A stretch of 48,994 bases of DNA from Cyanobacteria bacterium CYA. Lineage in GTDB: Bacteria; Planctomycetota; Phycisphaerae; Phycisphaerales; UBA1924. Position numbers and translations under genes: made by a program. The notes beneath the pieces are model-generated. The model was not told the origin of the DNA and did not search any database. It saw only the letters and a program-made list of their open reading frames with translations. Shown one piece after another: positions 40,697-48,898 of the stretch (the first letter of the stretch is position 1; the number at the start of each line of letters is the position of its first letter). The stretch is from positions 1-48,994 of the forward strand of contig RHKP01000030.1 in NCBI GenBank assembly GCA_008363215.1, given 5' to 3'.

Positions 40697-41770
40697 ATGA
40701 TCCAGTCTCAAGAGCGTGACGAGTCGGGATTTCGACGTCCTCGGAAGGTATGCGTCCTCGGGGTCGGGCAGATGGGGCTTGTCGCGGCCGCCCTGTTGTG
40801 CCCGGCAGAGGGGGAATCACGCCCGGCACTGGAAGTGGTGTTGTGGAGCCACTCGGAAGACGAGTCGGGGCCGCTCAAGCAGACCCGGACGAGTCAGCGG
40901 CTACCGGGGTTCATGTTGCCGGACAAGGTGCGGGTCGCGATGACGGACGCGGAGGCGCTCGACGGGGCCGACCTGATCGTGACGGCGATCCCGGTGCAGT
41001 TCATCCGGTCAGTCTGGGTGAGGCTGAAGAATCTGGTTCCGGCGGGGGCGTCGGTGGTGAGTGTGTCGAAGGGGATCGAGAATGAGACGCTGCTGCGGCC
41101 GACGCAGATCGTGGCGGACGTTCTGGAGGACGACCCGGACGCGGCGCCGAGGCCGATCGGGGTGCTGAGCGGTCCGACGATTGCGGTCGAACTGGCGCGC
41201 GGGCTTCCGGCGACGATGGTGGCGTCGAGCGAGATGGGCGGATTTTCGAGCGCACTTCAGGCGTTATTCTCGACGAGTTTCCTGCGGGTGTACACGAACG
41301 AGGACACGCTGGGGGTGGAATTGGCCGGCGCGACCAAGAACGTGATCGCGATCGCGGCGGGCATTCTCGACGGTTTGCAGGCCGGCTCAAACGCCAAGAG
41401 TGCGTTGTTGGCGCGTGGACTGGCTGAAATCACACGCCTGGGGCTGGCGATGGGCGCCAGTTCACAGACGTTTTTCGGCATCGCCGGCGTGGGCGACCTG
41501 GCGACGACTTGCTTCAGTCCGGAAGGGCGCAACCGCTCGCTGGGCGAGGCGCTCGGCCGCGGGAAGAGCCTGCACGAGTACTTGTCCTCATCCAAGTTCG
41601 TGGTCGAAGGCGTGGCGACGACGCGGTCCGTGGTGGACCTGGCCTCACGCTATCGCGTGGAGATGCCGATCACGCAGGCGGTGCATGCCGTGCTGTTTGA
41701 ACGGCTGGACCCGATTCACGCGATCAGCATGCTGATGAACCGTGATTTGAAGGGTGAGCAAGTCGATTGA
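40697..41770 (+). CDS. gpsA: Glycerol-3-phosphate dehydrogenase [NAD(P)+]
   Basis: 357 residues. It reduces dihydroxyacetone phosphate to sn-glycerol-3-phosphate, the backbone precursor of phospholipids. VCVLGVGQMGLVAAALL is the dinucleotide-binding motif. IVTAIPVQFIRSV and SVSKGIENET follow, then the substrate region GVLSGPTIAVELARGLPATMV. The catalytic Lys lies in GVELAGATKNVIAIAAGI, and EGRNRSLGE is the downstream motif. Start ATG 40697; longer in-frame starts such as 40634 add an unconserved 21 residues. TACCCT at about 40650 is a possible -10. It is convergent with trxB, separated by a palindromic gap. Confidence 0.94.
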   Translation: MIQSQERDESGFRRPRKVCVLGVGQMGLVAAALLCPAEGESRPALEVVLWSHSEDESGPLKQTRTSQRLPGFMLPDKVRVAMTDAEALDGADLIVTAIPVQFIRSVWVRLKNLVPAGASVVSVSKGIENETLLRPTQIVADVLEDDPDAAPRPIGVLSGPTIAVELARGLPATMVASSEMGGFSSALQALFSTSFLRVYTNEDTLGVELAGATKNVIAIAAGILDGLQAGSNAKSALLARGLAEITRLGLAMGASSQTFFGIAGVGDLATTCFSPEGRNRSLGEALGRGKSLHEYLSSSKFVVEGVATTRSVVDLASRYRVEMPITQAVHAVLFERLDPIHAISMLMNRDLKGEQVD

Positions 41771-41856
41771 TCCACGGCGGATCTCTTCGCACGGCCGCGC
41801 CGACGCCGCTGTGACGGTCGGACAGGTCGTGTGGCGCGATCGCGTCGGCCGTGAGG

Positions 41857-41879
41857 GCCACGGCTCTCAGAACCGTGGC
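41857..41879. terminator. Hairpin between convergent gpsA and trxB
   Basis: GCCACGG (41857-41863) and CCGTGGC (41873-41879) flank a nine-base loop. There is no U-tract, so it may be a bidirectional 3' end element or a REP-like palindrome rather than a strict intrinsic terminator. Confidence 0.5.
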
Positions 41880-41965
41880 ACGATTCGGCTCACCGGACTG
41901 CTTCGCAGCCACTCTCTCCCCCACGCTGAGAAGGTTGCGAGGCGAGCCCTGGCGACGAAGCGGCT

Positions 41966-42911
41966 TCAGGCCAGCCCGTGCTCGTTGAGGTAGTGCTCGG
42001 CGTCAAGGGCGGCCTGGCATCCCATGCCTGCCGCGGTGACTGCCTGCTTGTAGCGTGGGTCGGCGACATCGCCGGCGGCGAACACGCCGCGGATATTGGT
42101 CTGGCTGCTGCGGGAGCGGAGCGCGACGAAGCCGGCACTGTCAAACTCAAGTCCGGAGTTTTGCAGAAACTTCGTAGCCGGCGTGTGACCGATGGCGATG
42201 AAGAGGCCTTTGACCTCCAGCGTCGAGTCTTCGCCGGTGACGGTGTCGCGGAGGCGCACACCGGAGATTTTCTGATCGCCGAGAACGTCGAGGACGACCT
42301 TGTTCCAGAGGACGCGGGCGTTGTGGCGTGAGGAGTTGGTCGCGGCGGTGGATGACGTAGACCTCGCTGGCGAACTTGGTGAGGTAGGTCGCCTCTTCCA
42401 TCGCAGTGTCGCCGCCGCCGATGACAGCCAGCGGCTGGTGACGGAAGGCGGGCAGAGCCCCGTCGCACACGGCGCAGGCGGAGACACCCCCGCCGCTGCG
42501 AGCCAGACGCAGTTCGTTCTCAAGCCCGAGCCAGTTGGCGGTAGCACCGGTCGCGATGATGACGGCGTGTGCCAGTACGACCGAGCCGCTGGACGTGTGG
42601 AGGCGATGCGGGCGGTCATGCGAGAACTCGACGCGGGTGATGTCCTCGCCGATGACGGTGGCGCCGAAGCGTTCGGCCTGGGCCTGGAAACGGTCCATCA
42701 GTTCCGGGCCATCGACGCCGTCGGGGAATCCGGGGTAGTTTTCCACCTCGGTGGTGAGCATCAACTGCCCACCCGGAAGGATGGGTCCGGGATCCTGCTT
42801 CGGCACACCGACGTACACGACCGGGCCGAGTTGAGCGCGACCGGCGTAGATGGCGGCGGTCCAGCCGGCGGGGCCTGAGCCGATGATGACCAACTTGTGA
42901 ACCGAACTCAA
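41966..42911 (-). pseudogene. trxB: Thioredoxin reductase with internal deletion/frameshift
   Basis: Two frames together make one thioredoxin reductase. The N-terminal frame (TTG 42911, AGGAG upstream) reads [20 protein letters not shown], the redox pair CAVC in [11 protein letters not shown], and [15 protein letters not shown]. It ends [11 protein letters not shown] near 42333 before entering an unrelated tail. The C-terminal frame resumes at [18 protein letters not shown] (42302-42328) and includes [11 protein letters not shown] and GVFAAGDVADPRYKQAVTAAGMG to the stop at 41966. About 11-14 residues that normally join HRRD to VLWN (the RAS-K-x-M segment) are missing, and the frame changes. 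It is either a pseudogene, an assembly error, or two polypeptides. Neither part alone has both cofactor domains. Confidence 0.85.
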
Positions 42912-42974
42912 GCGGGGTACTCCTGCGTCTGGAAGTGAAAGGACAACGGACTGGTCACCCCGTTTCTTCCGCGT

Positions 42975-44564
42975 TCAGGGCAACTGATTGGTCTGGATGA
43001 GGTGCGTGCGATAGAGCGACAGGACCGGGGGCCAGATGAGGTAGTCGCCGGTCTGGGCGGCGCTGGCGTCGTCGGTGACTTCCGCGGCATTGTCGTCGAC
43101 GCCGTTGCGACCCACAGAGTAGAGCACGAACTGGTCCTCGCGCAGCCGCAGGGCGAAGTTCACGCCGGCCAGAGGGAAGACGTTCATCTCGTGCGGCTGC
43201 GCGGTGTCACGCTCGTCTGCGACGTAGTCGTCGCGCACGGGCACGAAGAAGTGCATCGGGGGGACGCGTCCGACGCGGCGGTCAGGGTTGAAGGGGTCGG
43301 CTTCAATCTTCTCCATCCAGCGGGGGCGGACCGACGAAGCGTCGGGCGGGAAAACGCCGAGTTCGTAGAAGTAGCCGAGCAGCGCCAGGGCGTGACGCGT
43401 GCCGACGGCCTCGGTCTCGAACTCAAGGCGGTACTGGTAGAGCGGGGCCAGATCGGGCGACGACGCGGTGATGACCTGAAAGCGGCTCTGATCGGTGAGA
43501 TCCCAGGTGTAGGGAAGAGCCAACTGGCGGTCGAAGGGAGAGAGGGTCCATCGCGACGACCAACTGCCGAAGACGTTTTCGATGGTGTCGCGCATTTCGA
43601 ACCAGTCGGCCTGCTCGGCGCCGGCCGATTCGTATCGCGACGCCTCGGCGAAGAGACGCAGGGGCCTTTCGGCGGTCTTGAGGCGAGCCATTGTCTTGGC
43701 GTACATGTCCTCGCGGACGTGCCCGCGTGGTTCGTACAGTTGCTCGAACAACTGTCGGGCAGCCAGGTGATGACCTTCGGGGAACTTGAGGCGCGCCGGA
43801 TCGAGGTATCCGCGGCCGTAGATCTCCAGTGCCTTGATGGTGCGCTCGATATCGGCCGGACTGAGATTGCGAGAGCCGCGGAAGTCAACATACGCGACGT
43901 CGCGGATGCGAGTGAGCGCGTCTTTCATGATGCTCAGCCCGGCGGTGGCTTCCTCGAAGAATGAGCGATCGGCCAGTTGGCGCCCGAGGTAGACGAGGTT
44001 GACCAGCAGGTCACAGGCCTGGCCGGGCTTCCCCTCGTCGCCCAGGCGCGTGGCTTCGACGTTGACCAGACAGACCAGGTCGTTGATGGCGCGGAGATAG
44101 AGCAGGCGTTTGCCGGCCAGGAGCGGCGGGTCGCCCAGTGCCGTGTAGAGTCGGGCCTTGATGAGGGCGGGGTCAACACCCTGCGGACCATAGGGCTGGG
44201 CGAAGTGCATGGGTCGACCCTCGGCCACGCCCCGTGTGGCCTGGCCAAGGGCTTCGATGACTTTGCGCTGCGGCTCTGCGGTGACCCACGCCTCGGCGGC
44301 GGGCCAGAGCGTGCTTGCGGTGTAGAGCAACTGGGCGGCGGCGGGCGTGTCGGCGCCCACGGGCGGCGGATCCATCTCGGCCAAGGCGGGCAGGAGGATG
44401 AGGTCGCTGCGCCGAGCCGGCGGCACGTCGACGTAAGGAACATTGAGCCGATCCAGCTGATCGCTCTGGGCCGAGGCGGGGCTGCCGGTGAAGAGGGCGG
44501 CGCCCATCAACAGAGCCGCAGCGGCCCGACCGAAAATCCGGGTCGAGGTAGAGAGGTTCATCAT
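42975..44564 (-). CDS. Large secreted protein with GspG-like C-terminus
   Basis: 529 residues with a signal peptide (GRAAAALLMGAALFTGSPASA) and no membrane segment thereafter. The body is helical and soluble, with LLAGKRLLYLRAINDL and LYEPRGHVREDMYAKTM. The last 60 residues carry LREDQFVLYSVGRNGVDDN ... TGDYLIWPP, resembling the C-terminal Ca-linked 'YSxGxNGxDD' motif of GspG-type pseudopilins, although the N-terminal pilin leader is absent. So it may have borrowed the extracellular end of a pilin. ATG 44564 (or 44561) has TACCAT six bases upstream and no ribosome site. Family not recognised; periplasmic or extracellular location expected. It ends 63 bases before trxB starts. Confidence 0.72.
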   Translation of the reverse strand: MMNLSTSTRIFGRAAAALLMGAALFTGSPASAQSDQLDRLNVPYVDVPPARRSDLILLPALAEMDPPPVGADTPAAAQLLYTASTLWPAAEAWVTAEPQRKVIEALGQATRGVAEGRPMHFAQPYGPQGVDPALIKARLYTALGDPPLLAGKRLLYLRAINDLVCLVNVEATRLGDEGKPGQACDLLVNLVYLGRQLADRSFFEEATAGLSIMKDALTRIRDVAYVDFRGSRNLSPADIERTIKALEIYGRGYLDPARLKFPEGHHLAARQLFEQLYEPRGHVREDMYAKTMARLKTAERPLRLFAEASRYESAGAEQADWFEMRDTIENVFGSWSSRWTLSPFDRQLALPYTWDLTDQSRFQVITASSPDLAPLYQYRLEFETEAVGTRHALALLGYFYELGVFPPDASSVRPRWMEKIEADPFNPDRRVGRVPPMHFFVPVRDDYVADERDTAQPHEMNVFPLAGVNFALRLREDQFVLYSVGRNGVDDNAAEVTDDASAAQTGDYLIWPPVLSLYRTHLIQTNQLP

Positions 44565-44570
44565 GCGCGG

Positions 44571-44576
44571 ATGGTA
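44571..44576 (-). promoter_or_regulatory. -10-like TACCAT, 6 nt before secreted protein start
   Basis: TACCAT on the minus strand ends six bases before the ATG at 44564. It lies in the 84-base gap after the sigma factor gene. Confidence 0.45.
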
Positions 44577-44648
44577 GCACTTGCCGCCCGCGCATGGGGC
44601 GGACAGGGGCCGCAATCCGGGTGAATGGACGCCGAATGCCGGACCGAT

Positions 44649-45575
44649 TCAGCCGGCCGCTTCGCTCAGCCGCAGGGGCGCCGGCTCGGAAGCGGCTTCG
44701 TCGTTGCTGCGACGGAAGAAGCGGCTGGGCTTGTTGTCGCTCAGTCGCGAGTTCAACTTCTCCAGCGCCTCGTCGACGATCTGGCGCACACGCTCGCGGC
44801 TGATGTTGACCTCGTCAGCGATCTGCTTGAGCGTGAGCGGCTCCTGCCCGTCGAGCCCGAAACGCATACGGAGGATCTGGGCCTCGCGGACGTCGATGGT
44901 GTCGAGCAGTTTCTTGAGCGTGATCAGTTCGTCCCGCAGGAGCGTTTTCTCGTCGGGGGTGCCGTCGCGACTGTCGACGACCAGTTCGGAGAGCCCGACC
45001 AGATCGCTGTCGCCTCCGGCCGGCTCCTGGGCCGGGGTCTTGAAGGCCCGCACGGCGCGACGGATGATCTTGACCTTCTTGAGGGGCAGATCCATCGCCT
45101 CGGCCAGTTGCTCCATGGTTGGAGGATGTCCGAGTTGGGATTCGAGGCGGCGGGAGGCCTCCTTCCACTTGGCGATGAGTTCGACCATGTAGGCCGGGAT
45201 GTGGATGGGCTGGTTGGCGTTGATCAGGGCTCGCTTGATCGCCTGCTTGATCCACCACGAGGCATAGGTGCTGAAGCGGGCACCCTGGGCGGGGTCGAAG
45301 CCCTCGACGGCGCGCAGCAGACCGATGTTGCCTTCCTCGATGAGGTCGGTCAGCGGGAGCCCGCGGTTGCTGTAGTTCTTCGCAATGGCGACGACCAGCC
45401 GCAGGTTGGCGCGAATCATGCGTTCGCGCGATTCCGGGCAGTTGTCGTTGATGATCGCCCAGCCGAGTTCACGTTCCTCCTCGGGCGTGAGGAGGGGAAC
45501 CTCGTTGATCTGGCGCAGATACAACTGCAGGTCGGACTGCAAGCCGCCCCGGGTCGAAACAGATTGACCAATCAT
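44649..45575 (-). CDS. Primary-type RNA polymerase sigma factor
   Basis: 308 residues. Region 1.2 is LQLYLRQINEVPLLTPEEE; region 2 is RLVVAIAKNYSNRGLPLTDLIEEGNIGLLRAVEGF-type (key residues NRGLPL, DLIEEGNIGL) followed by FSTYASWWIKQAI. Region 3 lies around PAYMVELIAKWKEASRRL, and region 4 ends ISRERVRQIVDEAL. Region 1.1 is absent, so it resembles a short RpoD or an RpoS/HrdB-like group 1/2 factor. Start ATG 45575 lies 11 bases after GGAGAA; GTG 45584 is an alternative. A long leader (from TATGAT at 45747-45752) with hairpins is likely. It may recognise the TANNNT elements described here. Confidence 0.88.
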   Translation of the reverse strand: MIGQSVSTRGGLQSDLQLYLRQINEVPLLTPEEERELGWAIINDNCPESRERMIRANLRLVVAIAKNYSNRGLPLTDLIEEGNIGLLRAVEGFDPAQGARFSTYASWWIKQAIKRALINANQPIHIPAYMVELIAKWKEASRRLESQLGHPPTMEQLAEAMDLPLKKVKIIRRAVRAFKTPAQEPAGGDSDLVGLSELVVDSRDGTPDEKTLLRDELITLKKLLDTIDVREAQILRMRFGLDGQEPLTLKQIADEVNISRERVRQIVDEALEKLNSRLSDNKPSRFFRRSNDEAASEPAPLRLSEAAG

Positions 45576-45961
45576 GCCACTCACTTCTCCTACCCACCAC
45601 CCGCCGGTCCCCCAGCGGGCTTCGTTTCGCCGAGTGCTGTGACACACGCGGCCGCCACAAACGCACGCCCCCTCCTCCTACCCGGGTGCTCCAGAGCCAC
45701 CAACTCTGAAACCCCGAAGAGCGGGCTTTCAATCCTACCGTTCGGCATCATACCCGATCGGGTTCAAGTGACGCCACACAATTCCCACGGAAACAAGGGA
45801 CTTGTCCGAATCTTCGTCGCGAAATCGCACTGGCGCCCGCGCCAAGGTCGAAAACCGGGCCGAAGCGGGTACATTTTTCGCCCGATAGTGTTCCGGGGAC
45901 GCCCTGTCGCCGGCGCCATACATTTGCACAGGACCTTCTGCGAGCCGGTTTTGGCGTCAAT
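45576..45961. other. Divergent intergenic region, sigma factor leader
   Basis: 386 bases without a gene. On the minus strand TATGAT (45747-45752) and TAGGAT nearby may be the -10 of the sigma factor gene, giving a leader of about 160 bases. This leader has possible hairpins GAAAGCCCG/CGGGGTTTC (one mismatch) and GGTG...CACC. No Shine-Dalgarno or TANNNT element is evident for the 45962 gene. Confidence 0.4.
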
Positions 45962-46726
45962 ATGAACAAAGACCTTACTCCACTGCTCGACGAATGGCCC
46001 TTCGAACCCGGACAGATCAACGTCCGGCTCGTCGAGGGGCTCGACGGGCAGCACCGCATCCAGGTTCGGCTCGATCTCGGCATCATCCAGATGCACCTCA
46101 ACGGACGCCCGGACGGGCAGAGACCGTTCGGATACCCCAGTTTGCTGGCCTACCACGAGGCGCGTATAGACGAAGCGCAGGAAGGGGAAGAGAATCACGA
46201 AATTGCAGCCGAACTGTCGCCGGAAGACTGCAAGACGCTCCGCGACGAAGCGCTGCAGTACTACCACCGCTACATCGCGCTGCTCGTGCTTGAGGACTAC
46301 GAGGGCGTGGCTCGGGACACGGCCAGAAACCTGCGCGTGCTCGACCTGTGCGCCAAGCACGCCGCGGCTGAGTCTGATCGTTCGGCGCTGGAGCAGTTCC
46401 GCCCGTACATCCTGATGATGCGGGCTCGTGCTCTGGCGTCGCACGCGCTACAGCACGACGAGGCAAAGGCCGCCCTTGTCGCGATCGACGACGGGCTGGA
46501 AGCGCTGCGCAAGTGCTACGAGCAACAGGGGCGGGCGAGTGAGTTTGAGGAATCGTCCGAGGTGCAGTTGCTCCGGGGGATGCGGGGGGCGCTCTTGCCG
46601 CAGTTGCCTGTTTCGCAGCGCGCAGAACTGCGCCAGCGGCTGCACGAGGCGATCGCACAGGAGAACTACGAACTGGCGGCGATCCTGCGGGACGAACTGC
46701 GGCTTTTGCGTGACTCGCCCCCGTGA
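45962..46726 (+). CDS. UVR-motif protein, McsA-like C-terminus
   Basis: 254 residues, soluble, starting at ATG 45962. The first 50 residues (GQINVRLVEGLDGQHRIQVRLDLGIIQMHL) look like a beta-rich domain; the middle is helical and Glu-rich. The C-terminus QRAELRQRLHEAIAQENYELAAILRDELRLL is a UVR domain (about 218-250), the short helical hairpin shared by UvrB, UvrC and McsA. No zinc-finger cysteines of McsA are present. It probably mediates a protein-protein contact; whether in DNA repair or protein quality control is unknown. It stands alone between the sigma factor leader and the tRNA. Confidence 0.8.
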   Translation: MNKDLTPLLDEWPFEPGQINVRLVEGLDGQHRIQVRLDLGIIQMHLNGRPDGQRPFGYPSLLAYHEARIDEAQEGEENHEIAAELSPEDCKTLRDEALQYYHRYIALLVLEDYEGVARDTARNLRVLDLCAKHAAAESDRSALEQFRPYILMMRARALASHALQHDEAKAALVAIDDGLEALRKCYEQQGRASEFEESSEVQLLRGMRGALLPQLPVSQRAELRQRLHEAIAQENYELAAILRDELRLLRDSPP

Positions 46727-46937
46727 TACGGACTCTCAATGCTCGCCGGGCGTGCGATGATGCCGGGCCTGGAGGGGATTCTCGCCCACCCGTCCAAATC
46801 GAACGTCCGCCCCGGCTTCCTGCGAAGATGCATCGTGCCCTCGGACCCTGGACCCGGGCGCTCGCCCGGAAGAGGGCACTTTCCTTACCGCACCATCGGG
46901 CAGTTCAGGAGGCCGGAGGGTCAGCCTTGACACAAGA

Positions 46938-47009
46938 GCCGCCGGAGGGACTTGAACCCACGACCTGCGGTTTACAAAACCGCTGCTCTACCGACTGAGC
47001 TACGGCGGC
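46938..47009 (-). tRNA. tRNA-Thr (anticodon UGU)
   Basis: A 72-base cloverleaf: acceptor GCCGCCG with CGGCGGC, D-arm GCTC/GAGC, anticodon stem GCGGT/ACCGC around TTTGTAA (anticodon TGT), and T-loop TTCAAGT. One U-U mismatch occurs in the T-stem. CCA is not encoded. TACCAT on the minus strand, eight bases upstream of the tRNA 5' end, is a plausible -10. Confidence 0.95.
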
Positions 47010-47236
47010 GTCTGGGAATGGTAGACCGGCGCGTGGAGCGTGGTCGTACTTGCGCGAATGCGTGAAACGAGGGGGGCGGATGCACGCCGCCTGAGGGTTG
47101 GTTTGCGGACTGTCGCCGCGGAACTGCCGAGGGGGGGGTTACGTGACGCCGGAGGCAAAGAGACCGGAACGCGATGTTTGGATCTGTTCGTGACGAGCGT
47201 GCGGATCCGGCCGGGGGCAACCTTTTGCGAAAAGAT

Positions 47237-47248
47237 GACCAATTGGTC
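47237..47248. promoter_or_regulatory. Perfect palindrome GACCAATTGGTC
   Basis: A self-complementary 12-mer in the 340-base leader region before the unknown two-gene operon. TTGATC (47251-47256) and TATGCT (47272-47277), spaced 15 bases, follow immediately and may be its promoter. This would place the palindrome just upstream of, or overlapping, the -35. Confidence 0.45.
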
Positions 47249-47351
47249 GCTTGATCGGAGAGGGTGGCGCATATGCTCTGATGTTGTCCCCGTTCGGGGG
47301 CTTGGAACCCGCCCGGAGGTCGATTCGGGCGGTGCGGATGGATCGATCATC

Positions 47352-48059
47352 ATGCACTCGTACGTGGTTATTGCGTCGCCGGAGAGCAATGCGTGTCGCA
47401 CTGCGCGGACATCGAAACGTCATGTGATCTTGCTCGATCCGCTGCGCGCGCCCGACGCCGAGTCACTCACGGCGTTGCAGCCGCCCACAGACGCAGACTC
47501 CGAGCACGCGATGCCGCGCTGGGCGGTGTATGACTGCGCCGAGGTGCCCGGCGCGGTGATCGCGATGCTGCGTGAGCGGGCGCCGGACGACGCGATTGCG
47601 CCGTTCAATCCGCTGGCGGTCATTCTGGCGGCGCCGCACGCCGAGCCAGGCGACTGGCACCTCTTTGGGCTCAACCTGCACGCCGACGCGGGGGAGCGGA
47701 CGGCGGCGGAGTTGATCGAGGCATCCCTTGACCTGCTGAACGCGTACCAGGCGACGCTGGTGATCCCGTGGTGCGACCCCACGCTGCCGCGACTGTGTGC
47801 CCGGCTGAGTTCGGTCGAGGTGCTGTGCGCCCACGTGGCGCTGCACAACGGGCAGCCACAGGCCTGCGTGCAACTGCGTCGGCACAGCAAGTTGCATGAC
47901 CCAGGGCTGGTGCGGCCCGATCTTTCGCTCCTGAGAGAGCATGACGAGGCGATCGCGCTGGACCGCATGCGCGACCTGATCGAGGGCGGCAGCCGCCTGT
48001 TCCTGGAGGCTGAACAGGGTGAATCCGGGCGGCTGATCGTCCGCGAGGTGGCGCCGTGA
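47352..48059 (+). CDS. Conserved-looking protein of unknown function
   Basis: 235 residues, soluble. No signal peptide, membrane segment or catalytic motif is recognised. Recognisable strands alternate with helices, e.g. AVILAAPHAEPGDWHLFGLNLHA, LLNAYQATLVIPWCDPTLPRLC and SVEVLCAHVALHNGQ. The ATG at 47352 has no clear ribosome site (ATCATC precedes it); the 104 open codons upstream show no conserved-like sequence, so I prefer this start. Its stop overlaps the next GTG by four bases (GTGA), making an operon certain in layout. Probable promoter: TATGCT at 47272-47277. Confidence 0.6.
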   Translation: MHSYVVIASPESNACRTARTSKRHVILLDPLRAPDAESLTALQPPTDADSEHAMPRWAVYDCAEVPGAVIAMLRERAPDDAIAPFNPLAVILAAPHAEPGDWHLFGLNLHADAGERTAAELIEASLDLLNAYQATLVIPWCDPTLPRLCARLSSVEVLCAHVALHNGQPQACVQLRRHSKLHDPGLVRPDLSLLREHDEAIALDRMRDLIEGGSRLFLEAEQGESGRLIVREVAP

Positions 48060-48898
48060 GCCCGCACGAACGCACGGGCCCGGCGCGCCTGCTCAACCTG
48101 CTCGAACCCTTTGTCGTCGCGCCGTGGTGGCGCTTCGGCTCGCTGAACCTGCGCCCGTTCGGCGTGGGCGTCCAGCCCGACAGTTGCTTTGACGTGCTCA
48201 GTTCACGAGCCGAACGGTTTCTGCATCGGCTGGTGCGGCTGGACCGGCTGACCTTCGGACCTGAGGGGATGCCGATGCCCTCGTGGCTGTTCGTGGATGG
48301 GTCGGCGCTGCCCGGGGTGATCAGCGGGCTTGGGATCCGCGCCGGCGCGATCCCGCTGCGTGCATTCCAACAACTGGGGATGGCGGCAGGCCCGAGCGAG
48401 TTGGTGCCGCTGGCGATGTATATCGCCGTGCCGGCGCGTCCGCCGCACGTGTGGTACGGGCACAATCTCGCGTCGTTGAACCGGCAGTTGCCCGAGATGG
48501 AACTGGGCGGACTGGCCACGCTGACCAAAGCCCTGGGGCTCACGGTCATGCGCTGCACCACGCAGATCGGGGCGACGCAGTGGACTTCGCCGGCCATTCA
48601 CGTCCACACGCGATTCGGTCCGCTGGAGTTGTTGACCGCCTGGACGCCGGCGCACGCGAATCCGGCAACGTTGACGTACAAACTTGAACTGGACGAGGAG
48701 CAGTTGTCGCGTGTGGCGAGAGGCATCCGTCCCGGGCTGGTCGAGCAGAACCCGTTCTGGATCGAGCCCGGCGACCACGACGGCATTCGCGCGCTGGAAC
48801 GGCGCATCGAGCAGGGCAAGCGTTTCGCCGTGGTCGGCCCGCCCGATCGCAACGGGCGCGTCCCGGTGGCGGCGATCAGTCGCCCCGAGGCGGCCTGA
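48056..48898 (+). CDS. Unknown protein, operon partner of previous gene
   Basis: 280 residues from a GTG that overlaps the previous stop. No signal peptide. It has an aromatic N-terminal part (LLEPFVVAPWWRFGSLNLRPF), a hydrophobic core segment (PSELVPLAMYIAVPARPPHVWYGHNLASLN), a conserved-looking ATQWTSPAIHVHTRFGPLELLTAWTP, and a basic C-terminus ending PPDRNGRVPVAAISRPEAA. I do not recognise the family, though the WYGHN and ATQW...H-T-x-F-G patterns look conserved enough to be functional. Translational coupling implies that its product works with the 47352 protein. The window ends 96 bases later with nothing recognisable. Confidence 0.6.
   Translation: MSPHERTGPARLLNLLEPFVVAPWWRFGSLNLRPFGVGVQPDSCFDVLSSRAERFLHRLVRLDRLTFGPEGMPMPSWLFVDGSALPGVISGLGIRAGAIPLRAFQQLGMAAGPSELVPLAMYIAVPARPPHVWYGHNLASLNRQLPEMELGGLATLTKALGLTVMRCTTQIGATQWTSPAIHVHTRFGPLELLTAWTPAHANPATLTYKLELDEEQLSRVARGIRPGLVEQNPFWIEPGDHDGIRALERRIEQGKRFAVVGPPDRNGRVPVAAISRPEAA

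Noticed and set aside
42302..42350. Programmed ribosomal frameshift in trxB
   Set aside because: No slippery heptamer, and several residues of the family are absent at the site, which points to deletion or error rather than recoding.
45764..46444. A 226-codon antisense frame over the UVR gene
   Set aside because: It overlaps the better sense ORF, which has a UVR domain, and shows no motif of its own.
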